Below, in pieces: positions 44,903-55,731 of a DNA stretch of 64,000 nucleotides. The position numbers were made by a program, and so were the translations under genes. The notes under the pieces were generated by a model, which saw nothing but the letters and a program-made list of their open reading frames with translations, was not told the DNA's origin and ran no database searches. Location: positions 2,232,001 through 2,296,000 of the forward strand of contig JAPEUQ010000006.1 of the NCBI GenBank assembly GCA_027946365.1, read 5' to 3'. Source of the DNA: Kalmusia sp. IMI 367209 (lineage: Eukaryota > Ascomycota > Dothideomycetes > Pleosporales > Didymosphaeriaceae). How positions within the stretch are numbered: the first letter of the stretch is position 1; the number at the start of each line of letters is the position of its first letter.

Positions 44903-46095
44903 TCATTCACCGAGCTCATACACCGGAGAGTCATCGATACCAGAAATACGATGGCCGCGCGTGTCGCCCTTCGCCGAAGATACTGACAGGGATACCATCT
45001 GTGGAGATCCGATGTTCCCTATGCCGGATCCCTCCATCTCGGAAACCTGGGATTGTGCTGGGATCGCGTCTGCAGGGAACTCCGCCTTGGTAGCATAACC
45101 GTACACGCTCTTTGTCGAGTCTTCTGCTGTCCCATCGCCTTGGTTTGTCCCTACGTCAGGATTATCCCGTTCTCCAGCGCCTACCTTGTTGCGACGTCTT
45201 CGTAGGAAATATGCGAGGAAGCCTAGGCCTGCCAGTATTATAGGAATGCCCACACCTAAGCCTACTGCCATTCCTATTGTCATTTCTTTGGAAGACGCCG
45301 GCTCGACTGATGAATTGCCAGGCGGTTCTGGGATGGGACTCGCGGTAGACTCAGGGGAAGATTGATCCGTAGTAAATGAGGCATCCGTAGGTACGGCGTA
45401 CGGATCGAATGTTGGTTGCAATGAAGCTTTCCACCGAGTAGAGAAATTCGAATGAACCGAGTACCAGCTGGACAGTTGTTCATACTGTGGCAGGCTTGCA
45501 GTAGAGCGTATCGAGCTTTGTCCCTCGAATGCCACCCACTTTCCGTCGTGTTTGATTTGATCGCAATATGTCCTGGGAATGGATAGAAGCTGATCGTCCC
45601 AGCTTTCCGTGTTGCACACCCTCTCTCTGCAATTGTCTGGGGTTTCGCAGATCTGGCAGTTGTTAGGAAGTCTCGAAATGCCAGGATATTCCCTCATTGC
45701 TGAGAGCCGCTTCTTACCCATGTATTGCTTGGCAATCCGGTCGACCCGTTGCAGAAGATCAAGCCTGTCCAGTTCAACTTGGCATAATCTGTACCACATT
45801 TTCCAGGGCACTTAACGTCAACATAATCACTCTTTGTGCAGCCGTACTGGTAGTATATCTGATGAGGCGGACTGTAGCAGGCGCCATGTTCCAAGCAGTG
45901 GCTCCCCATTTTGCAGCACGAGTAAACACCCCTATTGTCTACGAGGCTGTCAAAACATGGGACTACGAAGTTAGGCGCCAGCCTATGCTGAGCCGTGTAG
46001 CATAGCCAGGGGAGGTTTGGATCGATATCGCCAATTGATACCCTGCAGAGGAAGAGCAAGGCGAGGAAAAGCCCCACGATGACATTGGGCCCCAT
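44903..46095 (-). CDS. type I membrane protein with Cys-rich ectodomain
   Basis: Model complement(join(44903..45652,45718..46095)), 375 aa. A signal peptide (MGPNVIVGLFLALLFLCRVSIG) is followed by about 130 residues with some 14 Cys (PGKCGTDYAKLNWTG; ICETPDNCRERVCN). A 65-bp intron (GTAAGA donor, CCTAAC branch, GCCAG acceptor) joins SNTW to ICET. A Ser/Thr/Pro-rich stalk leads to one membrane span (TIGMAVGLGVGIPIILAGLG, about residues 249-272), an RRRR stop-transfer, and a cytosolic tail of about 100 residues. The architecture is that of fungal wall-stress sensors and similar surface proteins, but the ectodomain is not a WSC domain I recognise. NWT and NGS sequons are present. Confidence 0.8.
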
Positions 46096-46533
46096 CTTTG
46101 ATGAATTGTGAGTATATGCGGACGCAACAAAGGGAAGAGGCAGAGGTGGGAAGGGGAAGGGTGGCGGCGGGCGCGAGTCCCTGGCACGCACGAGGTGGCG
46201 CAACGAGCAACAGGCTCGTAGCAACCACGACACCAGAGAGCGGGTTGATTTGGTTCGATCACGGTTGTTGTGATGTGAAAAGCGGGTTCGGGCCGCTACT
46301 GCCTCTTCCTATATCACCGGTTAGCGCGGTTGCCGTTTGCTATCTGTTCCTGCCCAACACGGCAAATGACGAATACACACAGCGAAAACATGGCATTATA
46401 AGTGAATTATGTAGTCATGTAAGTGCTTCTATATATAATCTATTCTATCATCGTGGTCCCGTGCTGAACAGCGAATACACCAACCAGCAGGTCGTCCTTT
46501 GGGTTCTCTCTTGGTGCGACGTCTCTCAGGCCC
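46096..46533. other. intergenic spacer
   Basis: About 440 bp between the membrane protein start and the hexokinase 3' end, both on minus. It should hold the promoter of the former. No other feature was seen. Confidence 0.5.
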
Positions 46534-48178
46534 TCAAGCGATGTCGTCGGTCATACTAGCGAGCACACCCGCTCCTATAATACCTCCGTCGAGTGCTTCC
46601 TTCAAGACCACCCGTTTTGATGCGTTTGCTGCTGAGCCTTTCGCAACCAGGACATCAATCCAACGTTGACACGTTGCGAGCCACTCAGGGTAGTGCGAGA
46701 TTGTTCCACCTGTGTACGCAATGACCACCTCCTCGGCCTTCTGTTCATGTGCTACGGCGTGGCCATTTTGCGTAGTCTGCTCTATGCGAATGTCGTGCAC
46801 GCAATCCAACAGGCCAACGCAGGCCGCGGCAATCAGTGCGCTCGATCGCTGTTGTACAGCATAAGCGATGTCGCGGATTAATTTCACGCGTGTGGTGTCC
46901 CAGAAGGCTTTCCGCGATGAGGTAGACGGGAATTTTCTCTCCAGTTCAGTTGTCAGACCCGTATCGTCTGCCCTAGCTACCACTTCCGAAAGGAATCTTG
47001 TCAGTATGGCGTTCTTAGTCTCTAGCGAAGGAGGCAGTCGGGCGTCCGGGTCTTTCGATACCAAATCTACGAAAACAAGCCGAACGATTTCGCCGAGATA
47101 TCGCCCCGCAGTCATATACTCGAAAGGCTGGAACCCTGGGGCGTCACTGTTTGCATCCAAGATCTTGTCCCAAAGTGTTTTGATGCCAAGGTCTATCAAT
47201 GGCTTATCGGTACCTCGTATTGTCCATTCGGTGTTTATGACCACCGTCTCCACTGCTTCTGGCTTTGCGAGGTCGTCTTTCTTGGATGGGTGCAGCTCAG
47301 TAAGCTTCATGGGTACGGTAGCATTAGTTCCTGTCCCGACAATCAGGCCCATAGCGACACGACTATTGGGCGCTGCCTTTACCGCATATGCCAGGGAAGC
47401 AAAGGTCGCCACCGTATCGTTCGTGATGGCAGCTATTCGTATCCTCGGAAGCCGGGATATGCGCCTCTTCTTGCTTGACGGGTGGCCTTCACTGTGCTCG
47501 GGCTCGCCATTGATGGAAGTGTCAATGACGTGTCGCGAGTACCCAGCTCTCAGCATCTTACCCAAGTCCAAGTCTCTAGTGATCGCAAAGCCTTTGCCCA
47601 TGGGAAGTAGAGTAGCCTCTGAGAGTGATTTCTGACTGAAGAGGTGAGTACATGTTGAAAGCATGTCGTCATCAATACCGTACTTACGCCATAGGAAAGC
47701 TGAAAGTAATGCCTAGCAGAAGCTCGTCCCCGAACGGTGACTCGACAGAAGTCGGCATATCGTTGACCGCGTCCGTGATGACTTCGGCGATGCAATCACC
47801 TATCCATCCAAAGAGATCCTCTGCTTTGTCCATCTTCAAATGATCTTCGATAGGCCAGTCTTTGTCGTATGATCGTCTAATCTTCTGGAACGGCTTGTCT
47901 GTATCATCATGGACGCCATCGTCAGCCTCACCCATCAACTCCACGAACCCTACTCTTAGATTGCTGCCGCCTACATCGATGCTGATGAAATTCCCTTTTT
48001 CTCGACCCGTCGGAAGCGCTGTCACTGGCGTGACAAGGAAATGTTCCAACGATGTTTTGGCAAGGCTGTTGTAGACCTCCGAGAACCGGGCCGCCAAGTT
48101 TAGCAATGTAGTCTCATTGAGACATTCAGTAAAGGTTGCAATGACTTTGGATGCTTCATCCGGATAATTCTCTGCCAT
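46534..48178 (-). CDS. hexokinase-family protein
   Basis: Model complement(join(46534..47635,47688..48178)), 530 aa from ATG 48178 (MAENYPDEASK). The 52-bp intron (GTAAGT donor, CTCTTCAG acceptor) joins ITFSFPMA to QKSLSEATLLPMGKGF. The phosphate-1 motif reads FISIDVGGSNLRVGF (about residue 65); the catalytic Asp is in IAAITNDTVATFAS (about 231); GLIVGTGTNATV and the C-terminal GGIIGAGVLASM complete the ATP site. Key residues look intact, but the N-terminus and several stretches diverge from standard hexokinases, as in the atypical Pezizomycotina hexokinases (HxkC/XprF class) that act in carbon-starvation and protease control. Catalytic competence cannot be decided by eye. It is divergent from the GILT gene. 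Confidence 0.85.
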
Positions 48179-48706
48179 AACTTGTCTCTCAATCGAAGAT
48201 GAGGAAGCAACGCACACGAGGGACAACAGAAATACAGACAAGCTATGCAGCGCCACAAATGCAGAGCTGACTGAGTCAGGCCTAGGGGTATCACAGCAAC
48301 AGGATATTCAGCCGCGCGTCTTATTTTAAGAGCACCCCGTCACGACTCGATGCTCTAAAAGAGCAAAAGGGCCGCGATTGTGGGTACAAATAGAAAATGG
48401 GGTGCTGTGACCGGAGAAATTTCACCATCGATCTGGCCGTAATCGGCTCTGCGGCTCCTTGCATTGGGTGTGTCGCGGTCGTGCTACACATGCATCTCCC
48501 GCGGAACAATGGCACCGGGTGCCACCAGCGCGCCTAACCGTTCTAGGCAATAGCGCGGGACGGGGCAAACCGGGGTCAGCAAGCAATGCGGAATAGGGCT
48601 GAGCGACATTCTGTTGTCGGCTATGAGGTCAACCAACTGCGCCCAGCTCTAGCAGCCACGATCAGCAATCCTTCAAGACGCATTTGGGGGCCCGGAAGAC
48701 GAGATA
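48179..48706. promoter_or_regulatory. divergent promoter region, hexokinase / GILT
   Basis: About 528 bp lies between two divergent start codons. The upstream minus frame continues to 48256 without another ATG. No firm TATA box was seen. Confidence 0.5.
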
Positions 48707-49623
48707 ATGGACGCACCGTCCGCACCCGCACGCTCGCCCGTGGCCATCGAGAAGGCGCCTCTGCTTCCCCAGACAGAAGAGTCCATGCTTCGTCGGCCAC
48801 CGCCGCCCAGTCGCTTCAGTCGCTTCTCCGCCCTCGCCTTCGCGCTCGTGCTAGGGTTGTTCTGGCTGTCGAGAACGTGGAACTGCGAGCACGATCATGT
48901 CCACGAGGAGTCAGGGTCGAAGGTGCCGCTTGAGATTCACATCATGTACGTCCGACCATGTGTCAAAACAGCCGGAGAATAACGATGGACCCAGGTCGAA
49001 ATGCCCCGACGCCCGCGACTGCCTAGACGAGCTCATAATCCCGACAATGGCAAACGTGTCTGACAAGGTCGACTTTACACTGTCATTTATTGGAAAGTAC
49101 GGATGCGCCTCTCAAAATGCTGGAGCATATAGTGCTTGCAGGGCAAGCCTCAGCTTTATGCTAACCTCAAGATTACAGGACCACTGAAGAAGACGGCGGA
49201 GTGCAATGTATGCACGGCCAGACCGAATGTCTAGGCAACATCCTCGAGCTATGCGCCGCCGCCGAATATCCAGACCCCAAGATCTACCTCGGCTTCACTA
49301 TGTGCTTGTCGCATAGCTATCACGATATACCCAAGAAGGACCTGATAGAAGCGTGTGCGTTGGAATATGGCATTGAGTTCGAGAAGCTGAACGACTGCTC
49401 GAGTAGAGATGACGGCGCATATGGCATGAATTTGTTAAGAGACAGCGTGACTAGGAGCGCGGAGTTGGGTGTAACAAAGAGCTGCACAGTCAGGTTGAAC
49501 GATAAGACGAGGTGCATTCGCGATGGCGGAAAGTGGAAAGAGTGCCCGGATGGAAGTGATCCAGAGGACCTCATTGATGATATCAAGAAGCTTTATGACG
49601 AAGCGCAAGGCTGGACGTACTGA
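48707..49623 (+). CDS. GILT-like thiol reductase, membrane-anchored
   Basis: Model join(48707..48945,48995..49096,49179..49623), 261 aa. A proline-rich cytosolic N-terminus is followed by a signal-anchor (RFSALAFALVLGLFWLSRTW, about residues 39-58). The GILT core starts at IHIMSKCPDARDCL. Introns are 49 bp (GTACGT donor) and 82 bp (GTACGG donor, GCTAACC branch); the first lies within HIM-SKC and the second within FIGK-TTEE. CMHGQTECLGNILELCA is the conserved GILT signature (CQHGxxECxxNxxxxC), and later Cys pairs follow. Animal GILT reduces protein disulfides in lysosomes; the fungal role is unknown. The active site reads Cys83-Pro-Asp-Ala, so the usual second Cys of CXXC is absent, with another Cys at 89. 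Confidence 0.85.
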
Positions 49624-49969
49624 AGGTACGTGGACGGACACCTTCGACGCAATACTCGACGTTGGATGCGTATATAGAGGATAGATCGGTGTATTTGAGG
49701 TGGAAGAGTTCTCGGCAAGTTGGGATTGCGTCTTGCGCATCAGGCGTGGTCAGTATCGAGCCACTGAAGCATTACCATGAAGCATTACCCATTACTAGGA
49801 TTTCGTAGTCATGATACCCAGCCTTCAAATCTCGATATCAGATTTTGAAGTGCCTACTAATCCATAACACTATTAACAACACCATCCCAATCCAGAGTAG
49901 CCTCCATGACGCCGGTAATGCAAGTTCGCCCATGCTCCATGCTTGAAAAAACATCTATTAACTTCCGCA
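49624..49969. other. convergent spacer
   Basis: About 346 bp between the 3' ends of the GILT and NECAP genes. No feature was seen. Confidence 0.5.
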
Positions 49970-50784
49970 TCATTGAAATTCCCCAAACTCCCCATCATCA
50001 AACCCCAGATCTTCCGGCTTCGGCTCAAAACTCTGCCTACTTCTCCTCCTCTCCTCTTTCACGCTCTTCGCGCTTGGCGGCGCCGGCAAGAAACCCCCTC
50101 CACTCCCGGGCGGCGGCTTTATACTAAACAGCGCGTCCTGCTCGCTCTTCTTCTCCCCGAACCCGCCGCCTTCCTCCCGCCTCTCCCTCCTGCCCTTTAG
50201 CCCCCCAAGATTTATGCTGATCGTCTGCCCTTCCTTGAGACTGAAGTCGCGCTTGGGCTCCTCGGCGGGCGTCTTAGACACCTTGGCGGACCTGCCATTG
50301 GGCGCGTTTGGATTCGTCTCGAAGCCCAGCACACGGCGCGCGTCCTGCAGCGCGATGCTGAAGTCAAATGCTTCGCTGCGCTCCTCGAAACCCATGCCTA
50401 GCACCGCTTTGCGGCCCTCGCCTACCACCGTCACTGCGAAGAACCGGCTGCTGTCCAACGCTTGCTCGACTACATTCGCCTGCGTGTATGGCGCCGCGGC
50501 GAAGAGCTGCCCTGTTGCGGGATCCTCTAATAGCAGCGTTGTAGAGACTTTTTCGGCGGCGTCGTCGGTTGCGGTGGGGGACGGGATAGACGTCTCAAGG
50601 ATGCGTAGGCGCGCGGTGAAGATTTGGCGGGCGGAAGGATTAGAGGCATCGGTCCAGGAGGAGGCAGAGTAGCCCTTTGTTGATGTGAGGGGTGGGATTT
50701 GGTAGACGTGGACTTTTGGGGCGAGGTATAGGATGCGTTGGATGGCGGTCGGGGAGGGGTTGGCCAGTGAGGGTCGGTGTTCAT
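49970..50784 (-). CDS. NECAP-like endocytosis protein, start unresolved
   Basis: The body reads without a break from about 50745 (AIQRILYLAPKVHVYQIPP) to the stop at 49970, about 265 aa. It includes RFFAVTVVGEGRKAVLGMGF and AFDFSIALQDARRVLGF, the NECAP PH-like core, then a Gly/Pro/Lys-rich tail ending DDGEFGEFQ, with short acidic-aromatic motifs like those that bind adaptin ears. In animals NECAP acts with AP-1/AP-2 in clathrin coats. Oddity: the only nearby ATG (50784, MNTDP) is one base out of frame with this body, and no in-frame ATG is seen upstream. A one-base error or mutation near 50770, or a missed upstream exon, would explain it. The CDS call refers to the body. Confidence 0.75.
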
Positions 50785-51433
50785 GGTCGCTATAAGTTTC
50801 CTCCTGGCGAGAGTGTAGAAAACTGGTACGGGGGTGACGATGAGGGAGGTGATATTTGGGTGATATTTTGCGTCGAAAAGTTTAAGGGGTTTTTGGCGCG
50901 CAATCAGTTTCGCAGGCGCCTTGGGACGGAAATAGCGGGGTAGGATTGGCGGTGACCGCAGTGCGGAGAAGTCAGCTTCAGCGATAGAGGCCGCGCGGTA
51001 GGGGATCGGGCCAAGGCGATTGTCGAATGGGCGTGCTGGGGGGATTGGAGCAGATGTTCATGTTTGCATATCCGTTTTGATCGAGTCGGTGATGTGCTGG
51101 CAATGCTTCATGCAGGGCATCCTTGTAGAACTGATACCCCGCTATCACGTGAGCTCAGATATCTGTCCGTATGTGTATGTGTACATGCACGGCTTCCGTC
51201 AATGGCTGAATATGAACAGGGGTATTGTATTGATTAAATTGGCATTATGTTGGTGATTTTGTCGCTCTTGTAGTCTATCAGGTCTTGCCGTCGCGTCTAT
51301 CATCTATACGGTGTTCAATACCAAATAGTAAATGCAAAACGGGGTAAATGTAGTCGCGATCAGAATGCTCGCCCCCCAAAATGTGCTCCGAACAGCTTTA
51401 CTTCGTTGTAATCTTTGAATAGCTCCGTTCAGA
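50785..51433. other. intergenic spacer
   Basis: About 650 bp upstream of NECAP and downstream of the next minus-strand gene. I looked here for an in-frame NECAP first exon and did not find a convincing one. Confidence 0.45.
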
Positions 51434-52255
51434 TTAGATACCTGCAGCGCCGGACTTGTAGGCTTCGTAGCCCTGATGGGCCGCTTCCTTGACCGTAGTT
51501 TTGCCCTCCACGATCTCCTTGCACTTGGCCAGAATATTAGACCAGTCTTCGAAGACCGTAAAAGGGACGTTTTCCCTGGCGCAGTACGTGATAAGATCGT
51601 GTCCCTTCTTAGCGAACAGCAGGTCGGTCTCCCGGGCTGCGGAAAGATCCGAGACGCCATCGCCGGCATAGAACATGGTGGGTCGCACATCTTCTGGGAG
51701 TGAGGAGTATTCGCGTAGGCAGACAGACTTGTCGTGGCCGAAGCCACTCTCGGGATGTCTGAACAAAATTTCCCAACCACCCTCCTCGTCAATCGATTTC
51801 CCCTCTCGTGGACCGACAAAGTTGCCTAGGACCTGCATCTTGTCTGACTCAGGACCGACCAGCTTCTTCAGGAGAGCCTTAATGATGGGTTCCATTCCAG
51901 ACGAGAGGACGACAACCGGAATATTGTTCGCCAGCGACCACTGGAAAAACTCGGCAAATCCGGGATCGAGCTTGATGTTGTCGACCAGGTACTGAATGCA
52001 CTCATTGTACGGCTTGGTAACACTGTCCATCATGTCACGGAATGAATCACGGAACGAAATTTTGTCTTCCAAACATTCCAAATTCATCTGCCGGCGTCTT
52101 TCCCGGCCATAACCAATTGTATCGGTCAGGAAATCATTGCTGTCCTGCAGCGTGATAGTCCCATCGAAGTCGGTGAAGAAGATGAACTACGTATTGATTA
52201 GCATTCCGAGCGTCGGAATGATTATGCCTCGACTAACTTTGGGGTTGGACTTCAT
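51434..52255 (-). CDS. HAD phosphatase (PYP1/YNL010W-like)
   Basis: Model complement(join(51434..52186,52238..52255)), 256 aa. The first exon is 18 nt (MKSNPK); a 51-bp intron (GTTAGT donor, GCTAATC branch, ACGTAG acceptor) leads to FIFFTDFDGTITLQDSNDF. This is motif I with Asp12 and Asp14. Motif II is Ser of VVVLSSGMEP; motif IV is the Asp pair of FYAGDGVSDLSAA. The fold belongs with phosphoserine-phosphatase-like HAD enzymes. The yeast relative YNL010W/PYP1 removes phosphate from polyol phosphates, a metabolite-repair role that may apply here. It is divergent from the she9 gene by 283 bp. Confidence 0.85.
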
Positions 52256-52538
52256 GGCGGGGAGAACCGCCGCATTTTGAACACCCATCTTTGCGAAGAA
52301 TAGGTATAGGTGAAGGTTACACGAAGAGTATACTGCGAGTGGCTAGATAAGAGCAAAGTATGTGATGAGAAAAAGTCGGCGGCGTCGCCTAAATCGGAAT
52401 CCCGGTACTTCGGAAAAAGGAGCCAGCGTCGGATCGACACGCGGCTTGGCAGAGTCAAAGCTCGGTGGAGCTCCGTCTTTTCTGCACAAGGCGCGCGATC
52501 TTTAACATCTGATGTGAGGACGGGGTCTTTTGATAAGG

Positions 52539-54115
52539 ATGAGGCCGCTGCTTCAGCATGCTTCGCGTTCCTTCTTCGCCAATGCCAGCCTCATAGCTTC
52601 CAAGCAATCGTCTCGACCGTTCTCTAGCTTCCTTAGCTCCATCTCGGATTCGACGTCAGTGTGCCTACAATGCCAGTACCGAGCTTCTGTAGCTTTGCGA
52701 TCGAATCGTAGCCCTCGATGGCCATCACAAACCTCCATCCGCCGCAGCCTTCATCAACCGTCGAGTGCAAATAAGCCAGGAGACAAGGACACATCCGAAG
52801 AGAGACCGATCACATCCAAAGATAAACCATTACCAGACGTGATTGAGCTATCCTCGTCGGATACCCCGCCCCCTCCACCAAAGAAAAACGAGGAAGTTAA
52901 GAAAGAGGACATCAAGGATGACATCGAGCGGGTGCCAGCGGAACACCTGCCATCACACCGCGAAGCGCAACGATGGGACTTCTCGAAGCGGTTTCAAGAT
53001 TTCATGGATGACCTACTACCGAAACTTGCTGTCGTCACACAAAAGGTTAATACGTACACGGGGACCGACTACTCGGGCATTGCAGCTTTGAAGCGGGAGA
53101 TCAAAGAGCAAGGTAGGACGTCCAAGGGTTGAGGTAGATGATAACTAACGAGGACGTAGAGAAACTCGTCAAAACCCGCCGTGCCGCTATCGAAGAAGCG
53201 AAACAAGCCCTCGACGCCGCTCTTTCCCAACAAGCATCATCGCAGAAGGAAGTGGTTGCATTGTTAGAACGCAAGCATTCCTGGTCAGCGACGGACCTTG
53301 AGCGGTACATGTCACTGATCCGATCGGAACATGTCAATGACCAGGCCGTGAGAGAAGCTAAAGAGGCTATTGCACTCGCTGAGAACGCACTTGAAGAGGC
53401 GCGATCGCAGCTAGAGCGACGGGAGCGCGCACAGTACCATGAGGAACAGATATGGAGTGACACCATCCGGCGTAACAGTACGTGGGTCACGTTTGGACTG
53501 ATGGGACTCAATATCTTTCTTTTGCTGGTAACGATGATCGTCATAGAGCCATGGCGACGGCGAAGAATGGTACGAGAGATCAAGACAGCTTTGGAGGCTC
53601 AAAAGGCGGCCATTGAACCTGCGGCCGCCTCACCAGTCTCATCCGCTTTGCCCGCCGAACCGATAGCGGCGATACCGGCCGTCGCTCCTAGAATCGAAAA
53701 AGCAACCGAGATGGTAGAAAACATTTCTTCGAACTCTTTTACAACAGAACCCGCGGATTCTGCACCTCCAATCCAACAGGACGCCGAGGTCATCATAGGC
53801 GAGACAACCGAGGCGCCATCCGTAGTGCTGAACTCATCCGCTGAGGCGGCCGGAGCCTCATCTGTAGAGCCTGTTGCGACTCCAGTCGCCGAAGAGGAGG
53901 TTGTACCGTTAAAGTCCGTTCACATCGAAGAAGAGATCCGCAACAGTACGACGTTAGAGACCTGGCAAGAGAAGGTCACATATGTCGTAAAGGATATAAT
54001 TAGCGAGCGGGCAATTTCCATGCGGCGGATAGATTATACAACCGCCATCCTCCAAAGCGCGGCTGCAGGCGCGGTCATTACAGCAGCAATTGTTGCCATG
54101 GTCTTACGGAGGTAG
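52539..54115 (+). CDS. she9: SHE9/MDM33 mitochondrial inner-membrane protein
   Basis: Model join(52539..53112,53160..54115), 509 aa. The Ser/Arg-rich N-terminus (MRPLLQHASRSFFANASL) is a likely mitochondrial presequence. After a Pro/acidic linker comes WDFSKRFQDFMDDLLPKL and then a coiled coil (about residues 190-295) that spans the 47-bp intron (GTAGGA donor, AACTAAC branch). A membrane span (VTFGLMGLNIFLLLVTMIVI, about 300-320) is followed by EPWRRRRMV, a variable acidic region, and a second span at the C-terminus (about 488-508). This is the layout of SHE9/MDM33, which shapes the inner membrane in yeast. Confidence 0.9.
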
Positions 54116-55731
54116 CCCCCACGATGCACTACTCAATCTCCGATACTGTTCGTGGCCCCCTCTGAACACCATTCGATCTCACTCAGCCACAGTTCCTGAC
54201 AGTTCTCCTCTGTATGACTAGATTCTGTACATAAATGTAGATACCAACTTTTTAAATTGCCGAGTGGACGACCGAGTTGCGTTTCATTTCTTTTAAGACA
54301 TCGGCAGCTCTGTGTTCTTTCAGGCCACTCACTACCGACTATCAATAGAAGCACGCTTGAGCCCGCATACCGTATCCTAGGGACCTCGGACATTTTTTGT
54401 TATGGTAACGGTGGCGTTCCAGGGTCTCAGCCTTATACATGCCCGAAGACTTGTTCATACAACGCATCTGACTGACAAGTTCCGAAGAATTTGTTGGGCG
54501 TATACCGTGGAGGTCTACTACTCGAAATTAGTACATTGATGCATTGATGTTAGCTTCTGTCGTGGCTGAAGATCGCCGGCTGCAGGTCAGGACATTCGTC
54601 AATTGCCGATAATTCCTCGTGGTCTACCGTGATTTGCTAAGAAATCGCTGCCTCGCCTACGATCTTCTCCGCTTCTAGTAGTATTGGGAAATTCTGCGTG
54701 CAGCTCTCCAACTCGGCTTTTACTCCAGTTGTATACCTCGTTTTTCCAGACATCGACTTCTTCATCCAACTTGCTATTGCGGGGTTAAAACGTAATATCG
54801 CGAACCCCACAAGATCGTAGTAGTGAGGTTCGTTCGAAGCAAATTTAGAACACAAGTCGAGAAAGCTTCAGCCCAAGACCGCAGCAATCGCTATCCAAGT
54901 CCCGTCAATGCACTCAGCCAGATCAATGAGCCAAAGCTTCCACTTAAGCGAAGCACTTAGTGTAACCACTCCAGCTCAGTACTCCTCGGCAGCTTCCGTT
55001 CCCAATCCTTTTGTGGCTTCTCATCATGCTCCAATTTGGCAGCTCACGCAATGAGACGTAAAGCTCAGATCCTGTCGCACAGACATAAGATCAAATGCGG
55101 AGGTGAGTCGTTCGTATTATGACATCTATTTCTGTGATGACTTGGCTTACTTAATGGGGCTGAGAGAAACTAAGACGCGGTAGCCGGGGTAGGCGACTGG
55201 CGAAGCGAATCAGAATTAGCAGTACGCTTGCGCGCAACAGGGATGGTGAGAAGCTTGATTGCTTACATGCAGGGTAACATGCAAAAGAGTTGAGGTGCCA
55301 TTGGTGTGTACGCCGAACGGAGGCAGGGTGGTCGACGCTCTTGGACATCGGCTGCAAGGGTGTTCTTCAGCCTCTTAGTGTTTCTCTGAGAATCATGGAT
55401 GGAAGCTTGGATGCGCGGAGGTCGCGAGGGACGGTGAATAGGCCGTTCGTGAGTGAAACACTGTTATCTGGTTGAATACATATACTTGGGCTTAGGGTCG
55501 CAGTCTGTCATGAGAGAGAAAGAGCAGTCATCTTCAGCTCATACCCTCTCAAACGAAAACGCCTAGGTCTGGTGCCGATCATCTTATATACATCGAGCGG
55601 AGCAGATCTTTGAAATTAAAGACGCTCTCCAACCTCATCAGCATCGGACAACTTTGTCATCTTCTACTACCGACCTCTCTAAGATAGTCTCTCCAACAAA
55701 TACCATCAATCCGTCTACCTAAGCATACGCT
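54116..55731. other. intergenic with a decayed coding remnant
   Basis: About 1.6 kb. The interval 54637-54960 on minus holds a coding-like remnant listed separately. The rest has only short frames. A TATATA at 55585-55590 lies about 145 bp upstream of the next gene start and may be its TATA box. Confidence 0.45.
54637..54960 (-). pseudogene. unrecognised coding remnant
   Basis: On minus, a frame beginning near 54950 reads KWKLWLIDLAECIDGTWIAI and stops; a second frame reads HYYDLVGFAILRFNPAIASW and continues to ELESCTQNFPILLEAEKIVG before a TAG at 54637. Composition is coding-like in both, with no single frame or clear intron linking them, and no start codon. Further upstream (about 55040) DWERKLPRSTELEWLH also looks coding but ends in a stop. 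I take this as a broken gene of unknown family. Confidence 0.4.
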
